A stretch of 64,000 bases of DNA from Yoonia maritima (GTDB lineage Bacteria > Pseudomonadota > Alphaproteobacteria > Rhodobacterales > Rhodobacteraceae). Both the position numbers and the translations under genes were made by a program. The notes under the pieces were generated by a model. It was not told the DNA's origin and ran no database searches. It saw only the letters and a list, made by a program, of their open reading frames with translations. This document shows positions 26,919-35,575 of this stretch, piece after piece. Position 1 is the first letter of the stretch. Every line of letters starts with the position of its first letter. The stretch lies in the NCBI RefSeq assembly GCF_003003285.1, contig NZ_PVTP01000003.1:328400-392399 (forward strand), written 5' to 3'.

Positions 26919-28402
26919 ATTTTGCCTTCGAGTACTGCAACTGCCATGCTTGCTTGTTCGACATCATCAAATGGAAGAACAGAATCCCCGATGGTTTGAC
27001 CTGTCTCGTGTCCCTTACCGGCAACCAAGAGCGCATCACCGGGACGCAACATATCAACAGCACGCAAAATCGCCTCGGCACGGTCGCCGACCTCAGTCAC
27101 GTGGTCTGCGCCGCCGGCCTCTAACGCACCAGCCATGACCGCCGCACGAATTTTCGCAGGATCTTCTGAGCGTGGGTTGTCGTCAGTAACGATTACAACA
27201 TCAGCGTTTTGCGCGGCAGCCGCCCCCATCAATGGGCGCTTGGTTGTATCACGGTCCCCACCGGCACCAACAATCGCAATAATGCGGCCCATGACATGCG
27301 GGCGCATCGCGGTCAGCGCAGTTTTCACCGCATCAGGCGTGTGGGCATAATCAACGAACACAGCTGCGCCGTTTTCGCGTGTCGCAGCAAGCTCCATCCG
27401 GCCATGCACCGTACCAAGGTGCGGCAAGGTATCAAAAACGTCCGCAGGTTCAGCACCAGCAGCTATAACCAAGCCAGCAGCAAGTAACACGTTGTCCGCC
27501 TGAAATCCGCCAATCAGACCAAGCCGCACTTGCTGCGCCTTGCCTTGCCATTCAAACAGCAAATCTTGTCCGGTTGCATCGAACCGTTGTCCCGTCAGAC
27601 GCAGGCGCGCGCTGGGATGACGCCCGACACCAATCACCTCTTGGCCGCGTTCCGTGCAAATTTCAGCGACCTCTGGCCCTTTGGGATCATCAAGATTCAC
27701 AACAGCCACACCATCATCTGACAGCACACGCGTGAATAGACCCATTTTTGCTTCGAAATAGGCTTCAAACGTTTCGTGATAATCGAGGTGGTCTTGGGTG
27801 AAATTCGTAAATCCAGCGGCAGCAAGAACCACGCCGTCCAAACGGCGTTGATCTAAGCCATGCGAAGATGCCTCCATCGCGACATGAGTGACGCCATGTT
27901 GAACAGCCTCGGACATCACGCGATGCAATGTGATCGGTTCTGGTGTCGTGTGTTTGAGCGGATGGGTCCAAGCGCCTTCAACGCCTGTCGTGCCTAGGTT
28001 CACACCAAACAGCCCCAGCTCTTCCCAGATTTGACGACAAAAAGTCGAAACCGAAGTTTTACCATTGGTGCCTGTCACGGCGACGACCGTACCGGGATGG
28101 GCCCCAAACCAAAGCGATGCAGTTTGCGCTAGCGTTTGGCGTGGGTCTTGGGCGACGATGGTTGCAACATTTAACGCAGCCAAAACATCAGCCGCAATCT
28201 TTGCGCCAGCGGCATCCGTCAGCACGGCGCTTGCGCCCAGCTCAATCGCTTTTGCAATAAAATTACCGCCGTGGACCGTGGCGCCGGGCAAAGCCGCGAA
28301 CAGGTTACCGGGTTTCACGTTACGACTATCTACAGTCAGCCCCGTGATCTGGACCTCGCGCCCGTTTGCCGCCGTCAGCCCCAGTTCAGCCAGTGTTTTC
28401 AT
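26915..28402 (-). CDS. murE: UDP-MurNAc-Ala-Glu:meso-diaminopimelate ligase
   Basis: 495-aa Mur ligase adding the third residue of the wall peptide. P-loop VTGTNGKTSVS, the lysine segment YFEAKMGLF, and the DNPR motif (VTDDNPRSEDP) are intact. DNPR indicates meso-diaminopimelate as substrate. It lies 12 bases downstream of ftsI and overlaps murF by 4 bases. The intact active site contrasts with the altered murF beside it. Confidence 0.97.
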   Translation of the reverse strand: MKTLAELGLTAANGREVQITGLTVDSRNVKPGNLFAALPGATVHGGNFIAKAIELGASAVLTDAAGAKIAADVLAALNVATIVAQDPRQTLAQTASLWFGAHPGTVVAVTGTNGKTSVSTFCRQIWEELGLFGVNLGTTGVEGAWTHPLKHTTPEPITLHRVMSEAVQHGVTHVAMEASSHGLDQRRLDGVVLAAAGFTNFTQDHLDYHETFEAYFEAKMGLFTRVLSDDGVAVVNLDDPKGPEVAEICTERGQEVIGVGRHPSARLRLTGQRFDATGQDLLFEWQGKAQQVRLGLIGGFQADNVLLAAGLVIAAGAEPADVFDTLPHLGTVHGRMELAATRENGAAVFVDYAHTPDAVKTALTAMRPHVMGRIIAIVGAGGDRDTTKRPLMGAAAAQNADVVIVTDDNPRSEDPAKIRAAVMAGALEAGGADHVTEVGDRAEAILRAVDMLRPGDALLVAGKGHETGQTIGDSVLPFDDVEQASMAVAVLEGKI

Positions 28403-28414
28403 CGTCTACCCCGA

Positions 28415-30199
28415 TCAGTTTGAGGTGAGTGTTACACCGATGGATTGGGGCGTGTCCACGTGTGGTCGCAGCCCCAAAAGCGGTGCAACGCGGCGTATCA
28501 TTTCCGCGGCAACAGGCACCGCTGTCCAGCCTGCGGTACGGCGTGTTTCACCAAGCGTGTAAACCGAAGGTTCATCCAGCGTCACGATCAAAACATACTT
28601 TGGATCGCTTGCAGGAAAGACAGACGCAAATGTCGCGATGACCTTATCATCGTAATAGCCGCCACCGTTTTCACGCGGCTTATCCGCAGTCCCGGTTTTG
28701 CCGGCGACCTCGTATCCGGCAACCTCGCCCAGTGACGCGGTACCGCGTACAACTACCTGACGTAGCATGTGAATCGCGCTTTGGCTTACAGCATCACTTA
28801 AGATGCGCGGTCCCACTTCAGGTGTCTCAACACGCAGCAATGTTGGTTCCACCCGATGACCGCCGTTCGCGATCGAGGCATAGGCCGTTGCAAGGTGCAC
28901 AGGGGATGATGACAGCCCGTGACCATATGAAATTGTCATGGCCGATATCTCGGACCAATTGGCGGGCAGCAATGGCTTACCAGACGCGGCTTCGCCCATT
29001 TCAACCGACGTAGCCTCAAGAAACCCGAGTGAGCCCAAGAAATCACGCTGACGATCTGCACCGATTTGCATTGCGATACGGGCAGTTCCAACGTTCGACG
29101 ATTCGACGATCACATCAGTTGACGTAAGCTCGGGACCATAGTCGTGGAAATCGCGAATACGGAATCGGCCCCATGTCAGCGGGCCCTGAGTATCGATCAT
29201 TGTGTTGGCGTTGATTAGGCCCAACTCCATCGCTTGCGCGACCGCGAAAATCTTGAAGGTGGAACCAAGCTCGTAAACACCCTGCACCGCACGGTTAAAC
29301 AACGGGCTGTCAGACTGATCACCACTTGTTAGCACGCGTGGCCGGTTGTTGGGATCAAAGTCTGGCAGCGACACCATCGAAATGATCTCGCCGGTGTGCA
29401 CATCCATCAAGACGGACGCAGCACCTTTGGCCGACATGATAGACATACCGCCAGCAAGCACCTGTTCAGATGCCGCCTGCACGGTCAAATCCAAGGATAG
29501 CTCAAGCGGTGCTCCCTCGTTCGCGGGATCACGCAAGAAACCATCGAATTGACGCTCAACACCCGCTACGCCGATCACCTCGGCGCTTGCTACGCCTTCG
29601 CGACCATAGCTGGCGCCACCTAAAATATGAGCCGCAACTGAACCGTTTGGATATAGGCGCATTTCACGCGGACCAAACAGCAAGCCCGGGCTACCAATGT
29701 CGTGCACCGCTTGCATCTGCTCTGGGCTGATCTGGCGGCGAATCCATAGGAATTTCCGCTCGCCTATAAAATCGGCAAGCAGTTCAGCTTCGTCCAGTTC
29801 AGGAAAAATTGCGGCAAGGCCTTTGGCGGCATTCGCCGGATCAACCATGTCGCGTGGGTGTGCGTATAGCGAATGGGTCGCAAGGTTGGTCGCTAGGATG
29901 CGTCCATTTCTATCAACAATATCAGACCGCTGCCCGATAATCGGGTTGCCGACTGTCGTCGCGCGCGGCTCTTCCGGCACTGACGAAGCAAGCGTGCCCA
30001 TGCGTGCGCCGATGGTTGTAAACGCGCAAAAGAAAGCAAGCCCCAACACCAACAGCCGCCCTTCGGCGCGCTGGCGGGACTTGTCGTGCATTTCCTCGTG
30101 ACGCTTGGCACGAATTTCGGCTTCGATCACATCAGGGTTTTCGCCGGTTTCCCGCGCTTTCAAAATCCGAGCCAGCGGTCTGAGCGGCGTGCGGGTCAT
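28415..30199 (-). CDS. ftsI: Peptidoglycan D,D-transpeptidase FtsI (PBP3)
   Basis: 594-aa class B penicillin-binding protein for septal wall synthesis. A cytoplasmic N-terminus with charged helix is followed by one membrane segment (LVLGLAFFCAFTTIGARMG). The pedestal domain and transpeptidase motifs follow: SxxK as STFKIF, SSN as ESSNVG, and KTG as AGKTGTADK. It overlaps ftsL by 4 bases. Confidence 0.96.
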   Translation of the reverse strand: MTRTPLRPLARILKARETGENPDVIEAEIRAKRHEEMHDKSRQRAEGRLLVLGLAFFCAFTTIGARMGTLASSVPEEPRATTVGNPIIGQRSDIVDRNGRILATNLATHSLYAHPRDMVDPANAAKGLAAIFPELDEAELLADFIGERKFLWIRRQISPEQMQAVHDIGSPGLLFGPREMRLYPNGSVAAHILGGASYGREGVASAEVIGVAGVERQFDGFLRDPANEGAPLELSLDLTVQAASEQVLAGGMSIMSAKGAASVLMDVHTGEIISMVSLPDFDPNNRPRVLTSGDQSDSPLFNRAVQGVYELGSTFKIFAVAQAMELGLINANTMIDTQGPLTWGRFRIRDFHDYGPELTSTDVIVESSNVGTARIAMQIGADRQRDFLGSLGFLEATSVEMGEAASGKPLLPANWSEISAMTISYGHGLSSSPVHLATAYASIANGGHRVEPTLLRVETPEVGPRILSDAVSQSAIHMLRQVVVRGTASLGEVAGYEVAGKTGTADKPRENGGGYYDDKVIATFASVFPASDPKYVLIVTLDEPSVYTLGETRRTAGWTAVPVAAEMIRRVAPLLGLRPHVDTPQSIGVTLTSN

Positions 30200-30555
30200 A
30201 GCGGGTTCTCCACGCTTTGAAACGCATCGCTCGATAGTTCAATCGGGTTCGTAATCGGTAGGATTGGTGGCAGAGGATAGATAATCTGATCAACACGACC
30301 AAACGCATCAGGCATGATTGGCAATAGACCCAAGCGGTCAAAGTTCAGTTCAGCCAAATCCGCTAGACGATCCGGGCGATTCAAATAGGCCCACTCCGCC
30401 CGCAACATGCTTAGCCGTTCATGTGACGCGCCAATTTGCGCGTGCAGCTCACGGACTTCGCGGATAGTCGCCTGCGTTTTGTAGTTTTCCTGATAGGCCC
30501 AAAAGGCCAACCCCATCACTGCAAGAGCGGCGACAACAAATAAAATACCACGCAC
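30196..30555 (-). CDS. ftsL: Cell division protein FtsL
   Basis: 119-aa bitopic protein: one membrane helix at the very N-terminus (ILFVVAALAVMGLAFWAY), then a periplasmic coiled-coil stretch (ATIREVRELHAQIGASHERL) with the RADRL-like region NRPDRLADLAE typical of alphaproteobacterial FtsL. It sits directly between rsmH and ftsI, the expected location, with the start at the base after the rsmH stop. Confidence 0.9.
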   Translation of the reverse strand: MRGILFVVAALAVMGLAFWAYQENYKTQATIREVRELHAQIGASHERLSMLRAEWAYLNRPDRLADLAELNFDRLGLLPIMPDAFGRVDQIIYPLPPILPITNPIELSSDAFQSVENPL

Positions 30556-31539
30556 TTACCTGCCCCCCTTTTTGTTCTTTTTCATTGGCATGCCAAGGTC
30601 AGCAGGATCAATATTCTGCGCCGGTGCATCAGTACGGATTGCAACACGCAATTTGGCGGAACGCGAACGCGGGTTTTCCGCCAATTCTTCGGCGTCCGGA
30701 CCGATTGCTTTGCGCTTTTCGATACGGAACGCCGGAGTAATTTGTTCGACCTCGGGCGCATAACGGTTTGCATTTGCCGTGTTACCAGAACGCGCCTGCA
30801 AGAAACGTTTAACCATACGATCTTCGACGGAATGGAATGTCACGACAGCCAACTTACCACCGGGCTTCAGCGCGCGTTCAGCGGCCATCAACCCTTCGGC
30901 CAATTCGCCATATTCATTGTTCACCGCAATGCGAAGCGCCTGAAAGGTACGTGTCGCCGGGTGTGACTGATTTGGCTTTGCACGCGGCAAACAGCTTTCG
31001 ACCACCTTCGCCAATTGCAAAGTCGTCGTCAGCGGACGCGCAGCAACAATCGCACGCGCGATACGCCGGGATGCACGCTCTTCACCATACAGAAAGATAA
31101 TATTAGCAAGTTCAGATTCGTCAGCAGTGTTCACAAGATCAGCAGCCGAAGGCCCGTCCTGCGACATCCGCATATCCAGCGGCCCGTCACGCATGAACGA
31201 AAACCCGCGCTCTGCCAGATCAAGCTGCATAGAGCTGACGCCAAGGTCCAGCACCACGCCATCCAAATCGGATGCATATTCATCTAGCTTTGAAAACGTA
31301 CCAAGCTGCATTTTGATCCGGTCACCATAGGCATCGGCCCACTCTGCGGCCATTTCAAATGCCAGTGGATCACGGTCTACAGCGATGACCTGATCAGCGC
31401 CGGCCGCCAACAATTCTCGGGTATAACCGCCAGCACCAAAGGTCCCATCAAGCCAGACACCAGAAACAGGAGAGACCGCTGCAATCAGCGGTCTAATCAG
31501 AACAGGAATATGAGGTTTATCGTCGGAGGCAGCTGACAT
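30556..31539 (-). CDS. rsmH: 16S rRNA (cytosine-1402-N4)-methyltransferase RsmH
   Basis: 327-aa AdoMet enzyme that methylates C1402 in the decoding centre. Motifs: [13 protein letters not shown] (AdoMet loop), [17 protein letters not shown], and [12 protein letters not shown] conserved QALRIAVN element is also present. It follows mraZ by 9 bases in the dcw cluster. Confidence 0.97.
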   Translation of the reverse strand: MSAASDDKPHIPVLIRPLIAAVSPVSGVWLDGTFGAGGYTRELLAAGADQVIAVDRDPLAFEMAAEWADAYGDRIKMQLGTFSKLDEYASDLDGVVLDLGVSSMQLDLAERGFSFMRDGPLDMRMSQDGPSAADLVNTADESELANIIFLYGEERASRRIARAIVAARPLTTTLQLAKVVESCLPRAKPNQSHPATRTFQALRIAVNNEYGELAEGLMAAERALKPGGKLAVVTFHSVEDRMVKRFLQARSGNTANANRYAPEVEQITPAFRIEKRKAIGPDAEELAENPRSRSAKLRVAIRTDAPAQNIDPADLGMPMKKNKKGGR

Positions 31540-31548
31540 CGTAATCCC

Positions 31549-32043
31549 CTAATCGTCCAAAAGGCTTAGCGGATCAAAGTCCTCGCCCTGCTCATCCAGC
31601 CAGCCAGTCAAATCATCCACGATCTCTTCGGCGTATGTTTCGGCTTTCCAAATTTCAAAGTGATCGCCAAGGCCACTGAACTTAAGTTCACCATCAGTCA
31701 AGCCAAGCTTTTGACGCTGCTTGATCGGCATAACCGTGCGACCATCCTTGTCGACGTCCAATTTGATGGACTGACCGATAATCAAACGCGACAGTTTCTT
31801 CTTGTTCGCGGAACCCCGCGGCATCGCATTGATCTGATCGACCAAAGCGGTGAATTCGTTAACAGTATAACCGTGAAGTTCGTTTTTCAGGTGGTCACCG
31901 TACAAAAGGTACATACGCGGGAACAGACCTGTCGTCCATTCGGGGTCACCAGCTTCAAGCACACGACGAAAATCAGCCGGGATCGACATGCGCCCCTTGC
32001 TGTCCACCTTTTGGGTGTGTTCGCCTGTGAAACTTAGAACCAC
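31549..32043 (-). CDS. mraZ: Transcriptional regulator MraZ
   Basis: 164-aa double-AbrB-fold protein that binds its own promoter and tunes the division cluster. N-terminal half: SFTGEHTQKVDSKGRMSIPADFR; C-terminal half: SIKLDVDKDGRTVMPIKQR. The start chosen is the GTG at 32043, preceded by GAGGGA; the ATG-type frame to 32148 has no family resemblance. It is the first gene of the cluster, with a 700-base non-coding region upstream. Confidence 0.92.
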   Translation of the reverse strand: MVLSFTGEHTQKVDSKGRMSIPADFRRVLEAGDPEWTTGLFPRMYLLYGDHLKNELHGYTVNEFTALVDQINAMPRGSANKKKLSRLIIGQSIKLDVDKDGRTVMPIKQRQKLGLTDGELKFSGLGDHFEIWKAETYAEEIVDDLTGWLDEQGEDFDPLSLLDD

Positions 32044-32451
32044 TGTCCCTCGGCCCTTTACCTTGCACTTACGCCGCAACTTGCGGCCCTGAATGTAGAA
32101 ACGGCGAATTGCGCTGCTGCCACTGCACAATCCGCCGCCTTGCCCCACGTTGGGGGAAAAGTCCGACTGCGCGTGCCACCTGGGGGGATGTCTGCTCGCT
32201 CACGCGCCGGATCTGTTTTGAGTAAAGACGAAGCCTGTATGAAACCTGCTTTTGCCGGTTGGGGTTCTTTTGCGCCCCGTTTGAAGTCGTGTTCGCCGTT
32301 ACCGTGCAACTGTTTTGACAGCAGAACGCGATGCGATCAACAGTTTTCTGGGAATTCATGGAACCTGATGGGGAATTCCGCCGACACAGGATTACACCCC
32401 AAGACGAATCACGCAATTTTTACAGAAATTGTAGCGAACAAGACAAAACAA

Positions 32452-32469
32452 GGCACAACATGTTGTGCC
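32452..32469. promoter_or_regulatory. 18-bp perfect palindrome upstream of mraZ
   Basis: GGCACAACATGTTGTGCC reads identically on both strands. It lies about 410 bases before the mraZ start and just upstream of a TACAAT -10-like box on the minus strand, so it is a candidate operator for the division/wall cluster promoter. The binding protein is unknown; it does not look like the GTGGG repeats bound by MraZ in E. coli. Confidence 0.5.
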
Positions 32470-32511
32470 ACTAGCTCGCCCAAAAAAAGTTCCAGAAATT
32501 TCCACATTATT

Positions 32512-32527
32512 GGCGTCACTTGACGCC
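32512..32527. promoter_or_regulatory. Second inverted repeat upstream of mraZ
   Basis: GGCGTCA and TGACGCC are separated by 2 bases. It lies about 43 bases upstream (minus strand) of the first palindrome; the A-rich stretch between them includes seven As. Candidate operator, protein unknown. Confidence 0.4.
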
Positions 32528-32690
32528 CGAACAGATTCTAAAAATGAATATTTGGATAAATAATTCATTTCGACCCGCTCAGAGGCGCCCCTAGCGTCGA
32601 ATCACATTGGGGTTCCATAGTTTCCCAACCATACCCACCAGAACGTCGCAACGGCCGTGGCATTCCGGCCACAGGGCCACCCCGCCAACA

Positions 32691-32722
32691 AAAAGGGCGG
32701 CAAAGCAAATGCTCGCCGCCCA
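32691..32722 (-). terminator. Terminator of mrp
   Basis: On the minus strand GGGCGGC (32716-32722) pairs with GCCGCCC (32696-32702), followed by five Ts (32691-32695). It lies 31 bases past the mrp stop. Confidence 0.8.
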
Positions 32723-32753
32723 AACTGACAGATATAGTGTCTTTGTGTTGGCT

Positions 32754-33827
32754 CTAAGCCATCCCGCCGTCAATGAACCGCCGGGCAAGCTGGCGGTAAG
32801 CGTCGGCCATTGGTCCATCCCCTGCTGCGATTGGCGTACCAGCGTCACCTGCCAGCCGCGTATCAAGATCAATCGGCAAAGCCCCCAGCAAAGGCACACC
32901 CATCCTGTCCGCCTCTGCCGCAACACCGCCGTGACCAAAGATATGGGACTCATGACCGCAATTCGGGCAATGGAACGTCGACATGTTTTCGATCAGACCA
33001 AGGACAGGCGTCTTTAGCGTGTTGAACATATCAATCGCCTTTCGCGCATCAATGAGTGCGACATCTTGCGGGGTGCTCACCACGACTGCGCCAGTCAGAT
33101 TAGTCTTTTGACATAATGTGAGCTGCACATCACCCGTACCGGGCGGCAGATCGACGATAAGAACGTCTAATTCACCCCACTCAACCTGCCCCAGCATTTG
33201 CTGAAGTGCACCCATCAACATAGGGCCACGCCACACGACCGCCTTGTCCGGGTCCACCATTAAACCAATCGACATCATAGTGACGCCATGTGCTTGTAGC
33301 GGAATAATGGTTTTACCATCTGGGCTGGCTGGGCGCTTATTGACGCCCATCATGCGCGGCTGACTGGGACCATATATATCAGCATCCAACAAACCCACAC
33401 GACGCCCCTCGCGCGCCAATGCCACGGCAAGGTTAGAAGATACTGTCGACTTACCAACGCCACCCTTACCGGACCCGATCGCCAAAATGCGGTCTACGCC
33501 AGCGACAGGTGCCGGACCGGCCTGCGGTGTCGGGTGACGACCTACCTTCAACGATGGGGCTTCTGGCGCCTTGGGTGCCGGGCCATGTGCTGTAAGAACG
33601 ACAGACACGGAATCGACACCGTCCATACCCCGCACAAGTTCTTCAGCTGCGACACGGATCGCGTCCATCTTGGCGGCCTCTGCCGGATCTGCGGCCTCAA
33701 TAACAAAACGGACGGCACCAGATTCGATGGTCAACGCCCGGATCATATCGCGCGAAACCAGATTCTCACCGCCCGGCAACGTCAGCCGCGCAAGTTCGCT
33801 TAGAATTTCATCACGCGTAATCGCCAT
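32754..33827 (-). CDS. mrp: Mrp/NBP35-type iron-sulfur cluster carrier ATPase
   Basis: 357 aa. An N-terminal MIP18-like domain (about residues 1-80) is followed by a P-loop ATPase with the deviant Walker [17 protein letters not shown] and [10 protein letters not shown]. The C-terminal CPNCG, the CxxC ligand of the bridging cluster, is present. ApbC/Mrp proteins carry Fe-S clusters to target enzymes. Start at 33827 with AGGGG upstream; a longer frame to 33893 lacks support. Confidence 0.94.
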   Translation of the reverse strand: MAITRDEILSELARLTLPGGENLVSRDMIRALTIESGAVRFVIEAADPAEAAKMDAIRVAAEELVRGMDGVDSVSVVLTAHGPAPKAPEAPSLKVGRHPTPQAGPAPVAGVDRILAIGSGKGGVGKSTVSSNLAVALAREGRRVGLLDADIYGPSQPRMMGVNKRPASPDGKTIIPLQAHGVTMMSIGLMVDPDKAVVWRGPMLMGALQQMLGQVEWGELDVLIVDLPPGTGDVQLTLCQKTNLTGAVVVSTPQDVALIDARKAIDMFNTLKTPVLGLIENMSTFHCPNCGHESHIFGHGGVAAEADRMGVPLLGALPIDLDTRLAGDAGTPIAAGDGPMADAYRQLARRFIDGGMA

Positions 33828-34019
33828 AGCAGGCCCCTTGTTTATAAAGCGTCTATTTCGTGACCAACATCTGGCACGTTTTATGCAAACCACAAGCCCT
33901 AGGGCCGATCTGCATAAGAATACTACAGATTGATGACGTTAGGTCAGCGATGCTTATGCATTTTCTGCATAGCAGCAATGACCAATCGTCCGTTGTGCAG
34001 CTGCAGCATAATCCTTCAT

Positions 34020-34028
34020 AAGGAGGAC
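34020..34028 (+). promoter_or_regulatory. Orphan Shine-Dalgarno-like AAGGAGGAC in the DUF1127 leader
   Basis: A near-perfect anti-16S sequence lies about 53 bases before the DUF1127 ATG, too far to be its ribosome-binding site, and no start codon follows at proper spacing. Its GGAGGA is complementary to the UCCUCC of the downstream hairpin loops (7-8 pairs with the second hairpin). It could pair in cis within the same transcript. The pairing is inferred from complementarity only. Confidence 0.35.
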
Positions 34029-34080
34029 AACCAAAGCGACACGGGTCGCAACGACGTAATGAGATAGACGAGTAAGTAAC

Positions 34081-34296
34081 ATGACATACCAAACACAAAC
34101 ACAATTCGCTGGCGCTTCTTTTGCAGCACGCTTCTCCGCTTTCCGCGCTGAGATCGCTCAGAAACTGGCAAACCGCAAAGTGTACACAACAACAGTTAAC
34201 GAGCTGCAGGCTCTTAGCAACCGCGAACTGGCTGATCTTGGCCTGGGTCGTTCAGAAATCAAACGTATCGCTCTAGAAGCTGCATACGGCAACTAA
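34081..34296 (+). CDS. DUF1127 small protein (CcaF1-like)
   Basis: 71 aa with a C-terminal DUF1127 domain: ELQALSNRELADLGLGRSEIKRIALEAAYG. In Rhodobacter sphaeroides the DUF1127 protein CcaF1 is encoded in the same transcript as the CcsR small RNAs, is stress-induced and binds RNA. The arrangement here is the same, with hairpin RNAs starting 11 bases after the stop. The basic N-terminal half (FRAEIAQKLANRK) fits RNA binding. Assignment to this system rests on gene context plus the motif. Confidence 0.88.
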   Translation: MTYQTQTQFAGASFAARFSAFRAEIAQKLANRKVYTTTVNELQALSNRELADLGLGRSEIKRIALEAAYGN

Positions 34297-34307
34297 TAAC
34301 GAGATCG

Positions 34308-34339
34308 GAACTGTCGCTTCCTCCCTGAAAAGACAGTTC
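34308..34339 (+). ncRNA. CcsR-like hairpin 1
   Basis: An 8-bp stem (GAACTGTC with GACAGTTC) and a loop holding the shortened motif CUUCCUCCC. It is the most divergent of the seven, since the second CCUCC is incomplete. Confidence 0.65.
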
Positions 34340-34345
34340 TGAAAC

Positions 34346-34380
34346 GACCCAACGCTCCTCCTCCTCCCTGAGCTTGGGTC
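34346..34380 (+). ncRNA. CcsR-like hairpin 2
   Basis: Stem GACCCAA plus GCTC paired with GAGC plus TTGGGTC, with one bulged C. The loop is extended (CTCCTCCTCCCT), giving an extra CUC repeat and the longest match to the AAGGAGGA in the leader. Confidence 0.8.
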
Positions 34381-34389
34381 ACACATAAG

Positions 34390-34423
34390 GTGGCGACATT
34401 CACCTCCTCCCGGATGTCGCCAC
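34390..34423 (+). ncRNA. CcsR-like hairpin 3
   Basis: A perfect 10-bp stem (GTGGCGACAT with ATGTCGCCAC) presents CACCUCCUCCCGG in its loop, the typical CCUCCUCCC small-RNA layout. Confidence 0.85.
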
Positions 34424-34436
34424 TTTACACCAGTTT

Positions 34437-34466
34437 CGGAACCGCCACCTCCTCCCGGCGGAACCG
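34437..34466 (+). ncRNA. CcsR-like hairpin 4
   Basis: CCGCC pairs with GGCGG around the loop ACCUCCUCCC. An AA/AA internal loop separates an outer CGG/CCG helix. Confidence 0.8.
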
Positions 34467-34478
34467 ATCATACCGCAG

Positions 34479-34508
34479 GCCGCGCTCACCTCCTCCCGAG
34501 CAACGCCC
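34479..34508 (+). ncRNA. CcsR-like hairpin 5
   Basis: GCTC (34484-34487) pairs with GAGC (34498-34501) around ACCUCCUCCC. The outer stem is weak, so the ends are approximate. Confidence 0.65.
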
Positions 34509-34515
34509 GCGAGGA

Positions 34516-34553
34516 AGCGCCTCGCTCTTCTCCTCCCAGAGCAGGCAGGCGCT
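34516..34553 (+). ncRNA. CcsR-like hairpin 6
   Basis: AGCGCCT plus GCTCT pair with AGAGC plus AGGCGCT, with a small internal loop. The apical loop is TCTCCTCCC. Confidence 0.75.
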
Positions 34554-34563
34554 GATCATAGAG

Positions 34564-34603
34564 ACGGTCATGCCCACCTCCTCCCGGGCATGACCGTTTT
34601 TTT
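34564..34603 (+). ncRNA. CcsR-like hairpin 7, also the array terminator
   Basis: A perfect 12-bp stem (34564-34575 with 34586-34597) carries ACCUCCUCCC in the loop and is followed by seven Ts. It is both the last motif-bearing hairpin and the intrinsic terminator of the DUF1127-hairpin transcript. Confidence 0.88.
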
Positions 34604-34661
34604 ATGTACAAACGGTATTCCGCAATTGCAGCGCAACGGTTTTGCCCGATAGACATGCAAC

Positions 34662-35054
34662 ATGAGCATGCCGCCAAGATTTCCAATCACTGCAGATCAA
34701 ATCACCCTGGTCGTGAAACAGTTCTATACCGCCGTCCGCACGAACCCAGAGATTGGCCCAATCTTTGCGAAACACGTCACCGATTGGCCCAGCCACGAAT
34801 CAAAAATCGCGGGCTTTTGGCGCAATGCGATTCTGTTTGAACGGAGCTATGACGGCAATCCGATGCAGGCACATATGCGTGCAGGAAATGTGCGCCCCGA
34901 ACATTTTGATATTTGGTTGGGACTGTTCGATACGATTCTGGCCAAAAATCTACCCACCGACACAGCTGCATCATGGTCGACACTAGCCCACCGTATCGGC
35001 CGCGGGTTGCGTTACGGCGTTGAGCCAACCGAAGGACCGCCCACCCTGACCTAG
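34662..35054 (+). CDS. Group III truncated hemoglobin
   Basis: 130-aa single-domain 2/2 globin. The WR motif (FWRNAILFERSYDGNP) and the proximal-His region (RPEHFDIWLGLFD) follow the group III pattern. An N-terminal extension with MSMPPRFPITA is short. It may bind oxygen or nitric oxide, but its role is not established in this group. Start ATG at 34662; a second ATG two codons later is equally possible. It begins just downstream of the hairpin-array terminator and overlaps the convergent Lrp stop by 4 bases. Confidence 0.87.
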   Translation: MSMPPRFPITADQITLVVKQFYTAVRTNPEIGPIFAKHVTDWPSHESKIAGFWRNAILFERSYDGNPMQAHMRAGNVRPEHFDIWLGLFDTILAKNLPTDTAASWSTLAHRIGRGLRYGVEPTEGPPTLT

Positions 35055-35494
35055 GCGCGCGTATCCTTTGGCGAGCCCATCACCATATAGCTCGTGATCG
35101 AACGCACATGCGGCACAGTTCCCAAGATTTCCGTGTGAAACGCCTTATAGGCAGGCAAATCGGCGACCTCGACACGCAGCATATATTCAAACGCACCAGC
35201 GACATTGTGGCATTCAACCACCTGATCTGCGTTTTCCATGGCCTGCTCAAACCCATCTTGCGCGGCCTTCGTATGCTCGGCCAATCCAACGGCGACATAA
35301 ACCACATAGGCCCGCCCGGTTTGGGCCGGATCGAATCTGGCGCGGTATCCCTGAATCACGCCGGTACGCTCCAATTCTTGTACGCGCCGCAAGCAAGCAG
35401 AAGGCGACCGCCCGACCTGATCAGCGAGCTGCAGATTGCTAATGCGACCATCGCGGGACAATACGCGCAATATCTTGTCGTTAATCGGATCCAT
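35051..35494 (-). CDS. Lrp/AsnC family transcriptional regulator
   Basis: 147 aa with an N-terminal winged helix (ILRVLSRDGRISNLQLADQVGRSPSACLRRVQELE) and a C-terminal RAM ligand-binding domain (GAFEYMLRVEVADLPAYKAF). It is divergent from the LysE exporter gene with 81 bases between them. This is the usual arrangement for an amino-acid-responsive regulator controlling its exporter. Confidence 0.92.
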   Translation of the reverse strand: MDPINDKILRVLSRDGRISNLQLADQVGRSPSACLRRVQELERTGVIQGYRARFDPAQTGRAYVVYVAVGLAEHTKAAQDGFEQAMENADQVVECHNVAGAFEYMLRVEVADLPAYKAFHTEILGTVPHVRSITSYMVMGSPKDTRA

Positions 35495-35575
35495 CTACGC
35501 CATTCATTGCTGCAAATATGCAAACTACAAACAATAAGAAATTTCATTGCGTGATTCTTCGTGCATTATTGTGCG

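Larger units (their letters stand above)
32044..32753. other. Non-coding region between mrp and mraZ
   Basis: No gene is supported in these 710 bases. The region holds the mrp terminator (32691-32722), two perfect inverted repeats (32452-32469 and 32512-32527), and several GANTC sites, the target of the CcrM cell-cycle methylase. Minus-strand transcription of the dcw cluster must start here; a TACAAT on the minus strand about 20 bases downstream of the first palindrome is a candidate -10 box. RNase P RNA motifs were looked for and not found. Confidence 0.6.

Noticed and set aside
32140..32180. RNase P RNA upstream of mraZ, suggested by GGGGGAAAAGTCCG
   Set aside because: The other invariant blocks of bacterial RNase P RNA are missing on both strands within 400 bases.
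33920..34080. RpoH-type promoter before the DUF1127 gene
   Set aside because: Expected from the Rhodobacter system, but no -35/-10 pair with acceptable spacing could be picked by eye.
34308..34603. CRISPR-like array in the DUF1127 downstream region
   Set aside because: Repeats are only the 8-9 nt loop motif inside hairpins with different stems; there are no regular direct repeats or spacers.
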